Shown piece by piece: positions 12,001 to 24,600 of a DNA stretch of 64,000 nucleotides. How positions within the stretch are numbered: the first letter of the stretch is position 1; every line of letters starts with the position of its first letter. A program made the translations under genes and the position numbers. The notes beneath the pieces are model-generated. The model ran no database searches and was not told the DNA's origin. It saw only the letters and a list, made by a program, of their open reading frames with translations. Source of the stretch: Hybos culiciformis (Eukaryota > Arthropoda > Insecta > Diptera > Hybotidae); the NCBI GenBank assembly GCA_964007475.1, contig OZ023275.1:6944001-7008000 (forward strand), in the 5' to 3' direction.

Positions 12001-13560
12001 ACATAATAAAAAATTAAAATTTAGCATTATCATGATCATAAAATGTCGGATGAGAGTAAATGAACCCCAAAAGTTTTCACAAATCGAGATAAAGATTTTA
12101 ATGCTAATGATTTAATCAATTTTACTTGTTTCTAGAAAACTTATTTTTAAAATCATAGCAACAAACCATAATTATTCAAGCATAGTGATTATTAATAATG
12201 ATCATTAAAAATTTGCAACTGATTAAATTAAATTATGCTAGAATTTAATTTTTTTCCATTTACGCAATTATTACGTTCGTTATTGCGTTTGTAATTGTAA
12301 GAATAAATTTTAAATATTATTACACGTTCTTTTAAAAAGAAATATTTAAATGGACATAAAGATGAAGTAAGTTAATTAGCATAACGTAAATGAAGTACCT
12401 GACCGTTTAAACAATACTGGCAATACTTTTATGCCAAATAAATGAATGAAGAATCGTTAACAATGTAACGTTTTATACTTAGTTAGAAGTTAATTATTTT
12501 TCATGATATTAGCAGCCTGACGTTAAAGTAAACGAAAATTCAGTATCTAGTCACTAAAAATAAGTATCTCGATTTTTTTGATTATCAGAAAACATTAAGA
12601 AAAAATAATTGCAATAATTAAATTGAACATAAATAAAAATCAAATATTTATTAACAGTTTCGTTATTATTTAAATGTAGAGTCAAAATTATTTGATATTA
12701 CTATTGGACGGACTATAGGTAAATAGAATTTCCCAACTTAGTGAACCTACTTACTTACAACATTTTTGTTGTTTTATGCCTGTGCATTGAAAAAAAAGAT
12801 AACTGCCGCAGATATATTTTCTGTATATCCCGTAGCTCGTACTATGTATATATAGGTCAAATCGAATTTGTGAATTACTTAAGCGTGATTAGCTGCGTTT
12901 TGCAAATAAAAATAATACATAATGAATGATATATATACATATTAAAATTTCAGAAACTAATTTTAAAACAACAAAACTACAATTTTCCAGTAGCAACTGA
13001 TGTTACAATTCATTTGCTATACATTTTTTGGCATTCTGTCAGAAAATAATACTGTTCCTAGTTATTATCTTTCTGCGTTTCTTTTTCAGTGTGTAAATAT
13101 CAACATGTGTATCGTAGAAATCGATCAAAAAAATAGATATGTGTATAGAACAAAAAGATAATCGTTTGATAATAGCTGTTACAATTGAAAGAGGTTAGAA
13201 CAGAAGTAGGTACCTAATTTTCGCTTAATGCAAAAAAAAAAAAATTAATAATATTGAATTGGAAATTAATTTGTCAGTAGTATTTTTTTAATTTCTTTAA
13301 AAAATTATTTGTGGATTTCCTCAATTTTACTGTGGGGAAAGAAATAGAGAATGGGGCGTTTTTTTTTATACTGTTTACATTTTTAACAAAAAGTAATGCA
13401 ATGTATATTTTTTTCCTTATATTTGTGAAGGTACAAGAAACTTACCACTTTTTGGAGCTGGTGGAAAATCATATAATGTGTTTGTTATTGCACGTGATGT
13501 TTGATTTGTTGCTAAATAAATTAGAGCTTGCAACATTAAGCTAGTGTTGTTGAAAAACAT
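9060..13560 (-). CDS. Secreted pancreatic-type lipase with PLAT domain
   Basis: The product is a triacylglycerol/phospholipid lipase of the pancreatic family, secreted. I join three exons with matching phases: 13446-13560 (ATG at 13560), 10211-10632 and 9060-10127, giving 534 residues. The first exon encodes a short hydrophobic leader, inferred from phase, splice donor and position. Family landmarks are the nucleophile elbow GHSLGAHLAG (Ser196), SGLDPAEP (Asp224) and CNHIRS (His311), a complete triad. Cys284 and Cys309 bound a 24-residue lid, the spacing seen in true pancreatic lipases, so triglyceride activity is likely. A PLAT/LH2 beta-sandwich follows from about residue 395 to 520. The length matches insect PLAT-containing lipases, whereas many insect yolk-protein-like lipases lack PLAT and the lid. 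The catalytic body is certain; exon 1 is less so. Confidence 0.92.
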
Positions 13561-16500
13561 TATATTTTCTTTTTTTATTTATTTCTAATTAAAATTTGAA
13601 TTAATTAAAACTAAAAAATACTGATAATTTATCTTAAAAGATATTATTTAAAAAAAACAATAATAATAATAATTACTAAAATCTCTACTTTTCACTTCAA
13701 ATATTTCTTCTTCTTTTTTTTCCAAAGTCACATTTCCACATAAAATTTTAATGAAAATATTTTAAACTAAAAATAAATTTTCTGTTTTTTTTTTTTTTTT
13801 TAATTTTTACAATTTATTTTATTTAATTATTTTGAGAAATTTTATTCTTTTTAATAAAAATCAATGTTGTTTTCTTCTTGTTAAAAAATATATTTTTTTT
13901 TAAATTTTGCGCTAAAAAAAATTGTGTGTATCTTCCTTTTTGAGTTTTAGAATTGAACTGAGCTTGAATGGAATGAGCCACTTGTTTATAAATTCTAGAG
14001 AAAATATTTTTTTGTTTTTTTTTTGTTTTTACTTCTGAAGAAGTTCAAAGATTTTTTTTTTTGCTTTCATTCTATTTTGAGATCAAATAAAACAATAATA
14101 TTGATAACAACAATTTAATATACTTGATCTGAGAATTCAAAGAAAAAAAACAATTTTAAGGGAGAATAAGAAATATTTGAAAAAAAAATGTTTGAGCGTT
14201 TTCAAAGTAGGAAATTAGATTGTCAATGACAAGGCACGTAGAAGAAGAAAAACTTAATATTTTGGTTCATGGGCACAATGTACCACGCTGATGTTGAAAT
14301 ATCACACAAGTAAACATTACATTTTTATTTTTTTTTTAATTTTGGAAAATTTTTTTAATCATTTCATTTGATTATTTAATTTTTATTTTGTGTATTTAAA
14401 TATAAAATAATATAATTAATTATGTTCTGGAAAAATTTATCAAGGTCGGAGAAGAAGCCCTGAGAATCTAAAGATAACTATCGAGTATGAAGGATGTCTT
14501 AAGCTTGTTACCAGGACGAAAAATTGTTTCTTAATAATAAAAAGAAATAGAATTCCATAAAAATTAAATTTCAAATCTGGAGGGCTCACAAAACGTGCTA
14601 AATCCTTTCTCCAGATTTTCAATAACCTATTGATCAAATGATTCTATGATTGCACACAATGTCCTTTTCTACATACAAAATTTAGAAGAACTTCTAGTAT
14701 CCAATCTCATATTTTGTTATATTTACTTATGAAACTTACATTATATGAAACTATTTTCAATCCTCTATATATAAGTAAAGGAATTTTTTTTATATTGTGT
14801 TTTAAAAACATAATTTTAATCTTATAATGATATTATGAAATAATAATGATTAATTAAAATATTGTGTCGTCTCGTCATTTTTATCGATAACGATCAATTA
14901 TTTTCTTATTTTAGAACTACATATATGTAGGATGAAGAAATATTTTAAATTATATTTTAGTTATTTGAAATTTTTATTTCTTAATTAGTTAAAGTCAAAA
15001 GATCCGTACTGTATTAAGTATCATAAAATCGCAAATAGACAATTAAGTACAGGGAAGTAATCAAGGATAAATATGCTGGTAAGGTTTTAACTAATTTAAT
15101 TAAATTTTTTTTATATTGTGTAACATATTTGTTTTAATGTTTTTAAAGCATTGTACTTTGTACATTATTTTTGTGAATAAAAATAATTATATTTTCTTTA
15201 TAAAATCTGCTCATTATAATGAAAAAAATTCGTCAAAACTGGGGTCAATTCCGGGGAATAGAATTTATTGAAACCAAATAGTAATATGTTAAGTAAGATC
15301 ACTTCTCAAATTTTCTTACAGAGAAATATTAAAATTAATACCTCTTTAAATACGAAAGCAAAATCAACAAGTCATTAAAACGCATTTTATCAGAAATTTC
15401 AGGGTTTTTAATTTGTTTTTTTTTTTCTTTTCTTTACACATACAAAAAAATACCTAAATCTTATATATAGAATGATTCATTATTTTAGTATTTATAGATA
15501 CAGTTGATTAAGAGTAGAATTTTTATGATAATTATTTCTTTGTAATCATCAATAAAATTCTTTCATTAAAAATCATTGAAACTGGCCTCCTTTTTGCAAT
15601 TACTATGAAATTGTATATAGATTAAAATCAAAGTTATAATTAAATTATGAGCTGGATTTTATTTTTACTTAAATGAAGTAGATATTAATGGGTATCATAA
15701 TTTTAATATTTTAGAGAATATTATTTAATTAATTTTTTTTAAAGAATTTAAGAAAAAGACATTCATTTAAAATTGTAATGAAGCAAATTATTTTTTAAAT
15801 ATTGGGTTCATAAAATCTTAACCAAATATCAACAAAGAAATAAAATCGGAAAAATAATAAGTGCACCAACTAATAGTAGTGTAAATGCATTATTTAATGA
15901 AAGATATGTTTTAGAAAACAATTTTAAATGCTAAAAATAAAAATTTCTAGTTCCTACCTTTTTGCCTGAAGAAATAAATAAGATATTATTACTAATGTTA
16001 TTATTTTTTTATATTAATTAAATAAATTTATAATTTATTTCACTGTCATCTAAAATTTTAGAAAATTTTTATAAAATTATCTCTTATAGTCAGAAAATGT
16101 GCAGTAGTGTAGGGGTTAAATTGAAACGATATGATATTAGTGCACAAAAAAAAAGATTTACAAAAATAAACAAAAATTAATCCCTGTTTTAATTCATCTT
16201 GAAAATTTTAATGTTTTTTTTTTTTAAATCAAATTTACACAATAATCAAATAGATTTTTCTAAAAATAGTTTCATTGAAATCAGTAAAATTATTTTTAAA
16301 ACATATGTATGTATGTTGAATAGATCTCTATAATTATAATTATAATAGGGCAATTATTAGTAAAATTTATTATTTTTGTATTAATTATTTCTGTAATTAT
16401 ATCAATTAATTTAATTTACATGTGGAATATAGGCAACAAAATTAACCCAAAAAGATAGTGTCTGGTTATCAGTGTTTTATGTCAAAGTATCAAAAATAAG

Positions 16501-18639
16501 AAAAATAATATATTTTTTTAATTTCTTGCGAGTTTCTTTCTTACTTTGCAATTATTATGCGTTTCCATGTTATCATGTTTATAAATAATAGAAATTAACA
16601 TTTTTTTTTTCATAAAAACAAAACAATCGCATATTATATTATTACAACTAATTTGTGTATAATAATAACAAAAATGTAAACTTGTCTAAAATTAAAATAA
16701 CAAAAAAAAAACAAATTTTATTTTTTTTATTGAAAAAATTCTGAACTTTAATTAATTCTTATTAAAAATGACTCCGTCTGACCTTTTCCAGATTGCTGAC
16801 GTACATTTTGCGAAGTGTAAACAAGTCTATGCTACAATATTGTTCGTATATGTATGTTTAAAATTTCTGATTTTATATTTTATATTTCGTCCTCTACTAG
16901 TATAAAACAATTTTTCGTATTTTCCACGGCATCAAGGAGAACATTTGGAATAGTTTTCCAAAGCAAAGTGAATGAAAGATTATATACAAAAAGGTTCATA
17001 TATTTTTTTTCCTGATTTATACCTGTAAATTAAAAGTGTATATTTACAATAATTTTATTTCTTCTCATTTTTTTAATTTCATTTTTTTTTTTGTATTTAT
17101 CTATCTGCATTTATTGTCTTCCGTCTGTTTTAGAGATTTATCTAGCTTTTTAAAATTTGAGAATTTTTTATTTCAGAGTTTCATATCTTGCCATAATCAT
17201 AATTTATATTTTTCGGAAATAAATAAAGATTCTTCTATTTTATATAACAAAATTCTATTATCTTATGTAGCAGTCATATTAATTTTCCTTAAACTTCTTT
17301 TTCTGCCTTTTTGAAAAACCGCTGTGTGACTTTATATTAAGCTTTTCTCAAATAAAGCAAAACAATTTTAAGAGTTCTCGTTTTACAATTTTTGAAGACT
17401 TGAACAAAAGATAAGGGATTAATTTTAAAAATAATTTTCAATAATAAATATATTTTTATTCGTTTTATATTAATGAAAAAGTTCATTAAAATATATGTAC
17501 ATATATTTCTAATTAATCCAAATATAATAATAAAACTTCTGACGACAATCCGGGTACAAAGTTTAGTTTTTTAATAATCTGTGGGTTTTAGAAGTAAACA
17601 CACCTCTTTTTTAAATGGTAAACATACTCCTGTCGTTATCATGTTTACTAATCTTTTGCAAATTTTAATTGCGCCGTATTCGTGTAGGAAAAATTAACGT
17701 TATCTTTTTAATTTCCTAAAGTTTAATTAAGAAGGTACTATTATGCATTATACGAATGATTATTGAATAATATTTATTTATTATATATTATATACCTATA
17801 AACAAATGCTCATCGTTTTAGATAATAATTAGTACGTATTAAAATAAATAGTTTAAGACAATTAAATTTTAAATAAACTAATAGATCTGATTTTATATTT
17901 AGAAATCAAACGGAAGATAATAAACAGAATCTTTTTTTAGAAAAAAACACACCTCTTTTTTTAAATGGTAAACATACTCCTGTCGTTATCATGTTTACTA
18001 ATCTTTTGCAAATTTTAATTGCGCCGTATTCGTGTAGGAAAAATTAACGTTATCTCGTTAAAGTTTAATTAAGAAGGTATACTATTATGCATTATATTTT
18101 ATATACCAATGTTTATTAAATAATATTTATTTATTATATATTATAAGCCTAAACAAATGCCCATCGCTTAAGATAATTACCACGTACCTGTTAAAAGTAA
18201 TAGTTTAAGACAATTAAATTTTAAATAAACTAATATAACTGATTATATATTTAGATATCAAACTGAAGATAATCAACCGAAGCTGATTGCATTAAAATTA
18301 TTTCTAAAATATTTTCTTGTTAAAAATGCATTGAATAAATCAATTTTATTCATAAAAAATACAAAAATTTAATCTTAAACTCTTTTACATAGTTTATAGT
18401 TATATTTAAATTGTATATATACTACTTAAAATATTTTGTATAATGTGTATTAAAAAAAATTAAAATAATTGTAATAAAATAAGCATAATTTTTCTTACTT
18501 TCAACATTGTATATTTTCTAAACTAAATATTTGGTAAATAAGTAAATTCATCTCGAAAGGCTTTTGGCATTATTTGATTTTCATTCTAAAATTCTAAAAT
18601 GTAGAAGAATAAAAAAATTCTTAATGTTAACCGAAAAAA
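13561..18639. other. Intergenic stretch between the lipase and Grip
   Basis: Apart from the tandem duplication at 17596-18277 I see only AT-rich sequence with homopolymer runs. The 92-codon open frame near 17036-17314 is phenylalanine/leucine-rich from T-rich sequence and matches no family I recognise. Lipase promoter elements and the Grip 3' UTR must lie at its two edges, but I cannot point to them. Confidence 0.5.
17596..18277. repeat. Direct duplication, two copies of about 340 bp
   Basis: Copy 1 (about 17596-17930) and copy 2 (about 17944-18277) share long identical blocks offset by about 349 bp. One block runs from AACACACCTC through the AAATGGTAAACATACTCC and CCTGTCGTTATCATG region to the AAAAATTAACGTTATC segment, and another covers AGACAATTAAATTTTAAAT. 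They differ by small indels and scattered substitutions. The repeats lie just past the 3' end of Grip. There is no open frame. Confidence 0.9.
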
Positions 18640-21600
18640 TTAATCTGGTCTCTGTATAATAAGATCAATTTTATCTCCAGCTGCAGCTATTAATGGCACG
18701 GTCAGACAACAATCAAATTCAACAGTTTTGGTTCCATTAACCTTAAAATAAAACGTTTGAACTAATAAAAAAATAATCCTTATTACAAACAAATTACTTG
18801 AATTATTCTATCAAATGGTTTCAATAATCCACAACGATCAGCTGGTCCACCTGTACGTATTCGATTAATAAAAACGCCTTTCTCGTATAAACCATCTGAC
18901 ACAGAAAAACCATAATCATCGTACACCTTATCTTTGTATAAAGTTATATGCAACGCCCTTTGTTTGGATTCTTTACTACTTGTTGTTGAAACAACGTCTG
19001 TAAATGATACTGGACTTTTGGGTCGACGAGGTGGTGTATTCAATAGTTGTTTTTTAGATACATACATTGATTGTGGCTGAGGTATATGGGCAGCAGCACC
19101 ATCTTCGAACTCTATTGTGCGTAATATTTTTAAATCAATATTTTCATCTAGATTTTGTTGTAATAATTTTGTGGCGTGAGACAATGGCATTCCTTGAATA
19201 GATTTTTCATTAATTGCTAATAAATGATCACCGATTTTTAGTTGTCGCGATTTGAATGCAGTACCTCCTATAATGAATAGAGTATGTACTGTATTGTTCA
19301 CAAATTCTACCATATGATAACAAATTAAAAAAAATCTTACCATCCATTATTGCACTAATTGTAATCGCCTTATTCAAGTCTTCACTTCCAGCCAAAGTGA
19401 TACCTAAAGGACCTCCTTTTGGTTCCAGCCTAACATTTTGAACAATTTGATGACTTTCAAAGTCGTGATTATCCATTGGTGGTGGTAAATCAAGCTCAAT
19501 TCCATTAGTCGAATCAAGTCTAAACAAAAAGAAGGTATTAATAAAACAAATATGATCTGAAATGAATTCTACATACGTTCCAAAATGATCCATCGGATAA
19601 TCTAAGTCATAAGGACTCAAGTCGTTATAACAATCTTCTGTTATTTCTGTCGTTAAACTTTGTGTTTGCTCTGCTCCAAAATTTCGACCAATAGCATTAT
19701 ATTTCTCTGATAAAGGAAGTCTATTCAGAGGTTTTCGAATGTGAACATCAGCGCTATGATTTCCATAAAGATCCTCAGAAACTATACCGCCGCCGACAAC
19801 TGCTCGAACATATTCTGGTAATGGTGTCGTTGATTTAATAGAGCTTGTGCCATCTCCAAAATCTTTATACTTAACTTCACCATATTTCGGTGAATAAACA
19901 TATATATCACGATCCGTCGTTCTATAACTTGAATTCAATGATCTTTGTTGAGCATCAAACAAAAAATCTGGAATTGAGTCTCGTTTTATTGTTAAAGTTG
20001 TAACACTATTAGGATTATCTTTTAGCAAAGCATCAACGTTAAAATGTTGCAATGGATGTGAATCAACAGCTAGTAAAATGTCACCAGCTCTTAGCGAACC
20101 TGTTCTATGTGCTGGACTTCCTGGTTTAACCTCAGTTATAATAAATGCGCCACCATGGCTAGATCCATTTACGGTAATTCCAAGGCCTCCCTTTCCCATA
20201 CGTATCAGCTTAACATTAAAAACTCCACTAGATGGTATTACTGAATCTGACATATCAAATTCAATTTCCAATTCAACCCAGTTCGTTCCTTGGTATCCCA
20301 GTGGCCTTGGACCAATATCACCTAATAGTTGTCTAACTGTGTTCACATCTAAATTGTACATTTTATTAATAGCAATTATTCTATCACCACTTTGAATACA
20401 TCCCGAGCGGTCAGCGACTGAATCTTCCATAACTTGGGCTATTATGACACTTCGACCGCACGCCGATTCTCCACCCAAAATTAATCCAGATCCATGAGTG
20501 ATATCAAGAATAACTTGTACTGTTTCAGCTCTGCAAACACCCAAGCCATTTGGACTTCCACCAGCAGGTGTTGATAACGATGTTCCACTATTACTTTTAC
20601 GTGCTGCTGCCAATCTTCGGTGTCTCGATTTTCTTGAATCCAAAGTATTGTATGTGCCGTACTTATTATTACTTCCCACTGATTGAGCTTAAAAAAAATT
20701 ATAAGAAATTAGTGGGAATAACTCAAGATTGTACCATTATGGTAATAAAATAATAATGTACCTAATAAAATGATAACATTTAAACGCGTCAAAAACTATG
20801 TAGCTATACTTATAACGTTTGATTTAAAAAATATTCGTTTCATATCCCTAACAAAGTTGAACTACGATTTAAGTTCAATTTATTTCGCAGTAATAATTTC
20901 ATTTAATTTATCAATTTGAAAATATTTTTTTTAGCGAAAAGTAAGAAAATTCTAACATTAACTAAACATTAAAATTTAGCATAAAAGTTGAAAATTATGT
21001 TTTAATTATGGTCATATAGCATATATTTTAATATATGTGTAATAATATTTACGAGTTTTATTTTTAATTTGAGAGAAAAAAAACATCAAAATAAAATATG
21101 AAATTTTTTTACTATAATTTTTAAACTAAATTTAGAAAATCACAGCACATGCTGAAGAAAATATTGCCTTTTATTTAATGAAAAATGCATTAATAATAAT
21201 TTTATTTATAAAAAAGAAATTTTGAAACGGATGCACTGAAATTGTGAAATTTAGGTCTTTTTAATAAATAATATTACTTTCTTTATGTATATTGTATTTA
21301 TATATATACAACATATCAAAAGAAAAAAATATAAAAAATAAGCTTATTTAAGTAATTTTTCACGAAATTTTTCAATTAAAATTAAAAAAAAAAAACTAAT
21401 TTTTTAGGTTTCTATTCTTAGAATGATAAAAAATAAAAATTTAGAAATATTCTCTAAATTGTGAATTTAGAATTGCAGAATTATAGCTTATGAGAATTTT
21501 TGTAAAGTTAGCTTTCCAATCTAAGATTAATGAAGATTCAACTTGATTTGAATCGAATTCATAATTTAATTGATAAGCTAACACTGTGAATGTTTATTTG

Positions 21601-24600
21601 TAGTTTCGAAAATAATAAATTGAAGAAGGAAAAATATTAAAATAAAATATCCTACAAACTTTCAATCTGGGGATATTCGACTATATTTTGAATATATGTA
21701 GTTTTTTTTTTTATTAATAGACCATCAATTTTCTAACACATCGTACAATTTATGATAATTGTGTTTATTAATTGCTGTTTTGAATTTTTTTTTTCTTGTA
21801 AAAATGAATTTCTTTTTGACCTCGTTTTTATTTTTGATGAAGAATTCTTTCAGCACCCTCGAAATTTTGCTTCTGATGAATTTTGATAAATCTTAGTTTT
21901 TCTTTAAAACTAATAACGTGTTAACCGAATTACATAGATATTCTGCTTGAATTTCATTCAAAATAAATTACATATGTATGTACATAAAAATTTATTTTTG
22001 GAAAATAAAGAAAATTAGAAAATTTTATATTTTCTGACATTATGGAAATAAAAAATCCCTACAGATTTAAATTTTTTTTTAATAAATTGAAATAACAAGT
22101 GTGTCTTATATTTTCATTTTCATAATTTTTAAAAAATAAAAAAAAATCTCAAATAGTCATAATCATAAATAGATCATAAAATAATAATTTCATTCAGTCA
22201 GTTTGTCAGTATTGAAAAATAATGTTCTCGACAACTTAGCAACTGGACACTTGGAGATTTTTTTTTTTTATGAAATTGTTTATTTATTTGAAATTCATTT
22301 GCATAAACATAATGTTATAAAATCTTACAGAGCTTAGGCTTAGATCTACCTTTTCTACTGAATACAAAATTTAATATACTTATTACTAGTTTTTAATTTC
22401 ATTTAAAATTTAAAGCAAAATTATTGTCAAAAAGAAAAACCTACTGAAGCACTTAAGAAATAAAATCACACCTTGGAGATAGAAATTACAAAATATATTA
22501 GACGAAATAGAACGTATAGGCAACCTTTTTCGAGAGCGAGTAAATTACAATACTTTCGATTCTCTATTGGGCAAATGGGTAAAAAATTAACTCGTATTTT
22601 TTATTAAATCAAATTTTTTATTAATTTATTATTAATAATATTGAAAGAAAAATAATAATATTCAAAGAAAAGTTTAATAATTAATGACTTCCTTGATGTT
22701 GAAATCCTTGCACTATTTTTTTAAATTAGGTTGGTATGTTGTTATTTTTAATCTGATACAAGCATCTGAATTTTCCAGCGTCAATCTTTTCCTCATTGAG
22801 TTTAAAACAAAGTTTCTTCAAAATTCAAAAAAATGAAAATGAAACTACTTGGCCGGATTGGGTAATTGGAATATGGCCGCGGGTAACTATGTTACTCGCG
22901 GGTAGGGGGTTGCGTACCACTGGTATAGAGCATAGAGCGTTGAGCTTGTTAAACCTTTATTTAAACACATTGAATTCATACTAAGTGTTTTACATAATTA
23001 TGGATAATTTTTTAATGTATATACATAATAGAAATCTATGTTGCATAATTTATCTACAAACTCGTAAGTTTCTCAAAAGAAAATTATATCATTTAAGCGT
23101 AAAATCGTTTTCAATCCTTTCAGCCCCAATCATAATGTGTCAAAGTAATTTATCTTCAAAATGTATGTACTTTGTGTAATGTAAAAATAAATTTATATGA
23201 ATTTCTTATTTTTTCAGTTTTATGCTAATAAAAATTATAATAATAAGGGCTCTTTGACTTATCTACTTAGAAGACATTTATTTATAAAAAATTTATAAAA
23301 AATTCAGTTCTTTATAAAAATTAAGAGATTGTTTTTCACATTTTGTCTTGCACAATTTAAAAGCATACCTCGCCTAACTAATGCATTGGCTGGCATTATT
23401 TGTATTTGTGTAAATCCACGACCTGTATTTATATCTAACAATGCCATAGCTTCATCAGGACTAAATGCCGAATTCTCCAAATTAGTATCATCAATGGACA
23501 AAATTTGATCACCTACAGACAGCGCACCACATCTACAGAAGAAAAAATTGTCTTTTTGTTTCGATCATATTTATATATAAATAAATTTAATAATGAAAAA
23601 TACCTATCAGCTATACTTGCTGGCAAAATACTAGCTATAAAAACTCCGGCCGGTTGTACATCATTTACATTTAAATGATCATAAATCGGTGAGTAGCTAG
23701 CTAAAACTAAGCCCAAATGATCATTCATTGGTCTTTCGATCTCAATCAATAATGGACTCATAGCATATTCGATGCTCTGCATCACTGAAACATCATATTC
23801 AATTGTCAAGTTAGTTAACCCAGAATTGTGACCAGATTTTAGTAGTAGTTGAGCTTCAGATAATGATTTATTGATCAACGAAAGCTATAAGAAATTATTT
23901 TTATTTTACAATAATAAAATGATTGATAATGAAAGATTTTATTGTGTTTTGAATGTTTATTAAAAAAACAGCTTACATTATCGACTCTGAGAAGTCTATC
24001 ACCTGGCTTAATTCGGCCAGTTTTAAATACTGGTGCGTGCGGTCGAACATGTGTTACCACTAAAGGATAATCACCACCACCGCGCAAAGTTAATCCAAGG
24101 CATCCGTTTTCACGTTCAACAGTTACTTGTGCTATTTTTGAAGTAACACATAAACTATTTTGAGAAACTGAAATGGATTAAAAAATATTTTTTAATTTAC
24201 AATCAATAATATTTATAAATTACAAAATAAAAAATATTTTACTATATTCTGGTAATGTATATTCAATTTCAATAATGGCAGGCCCATCGCCATGACACAA
24301 TAGGCTCATTATATGTTGATTTGTTAAACCTATCGTAGAAATACCATCGATTTGATGTATTCGATCCCCAGGTGATAAAAAGTCAGCTGCAGCACCTGAC
24401 GGATTCACAGAACCAATTATAGGTGGCAAGGATAATTCTGTCCTTTCTGTAATTAAATTCGGAAATGAATTACTAAGCCCTGGTGTTATTTTTGAAAATT
24501 ATATGTACATACACCAAACTTTCCAATTTTTTCCTTCTTATGTTTTATTTTCTTCATTCAAATATAACATAAATAGTTGATCTTTGTTTTTAAATTAAGT

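Noticed and set aside
13311..13544. 77-codon plus-strand open frame
   Set aside because: It lies opposite the inferred first exon of the lipase and is best explained as its shadow.
17036..17314. 92-codon plus-strand open frame rich in Phe and Leu
   Set aside because: Residues follow from T-rich sequence; no domain, splice context or signal was convincing.
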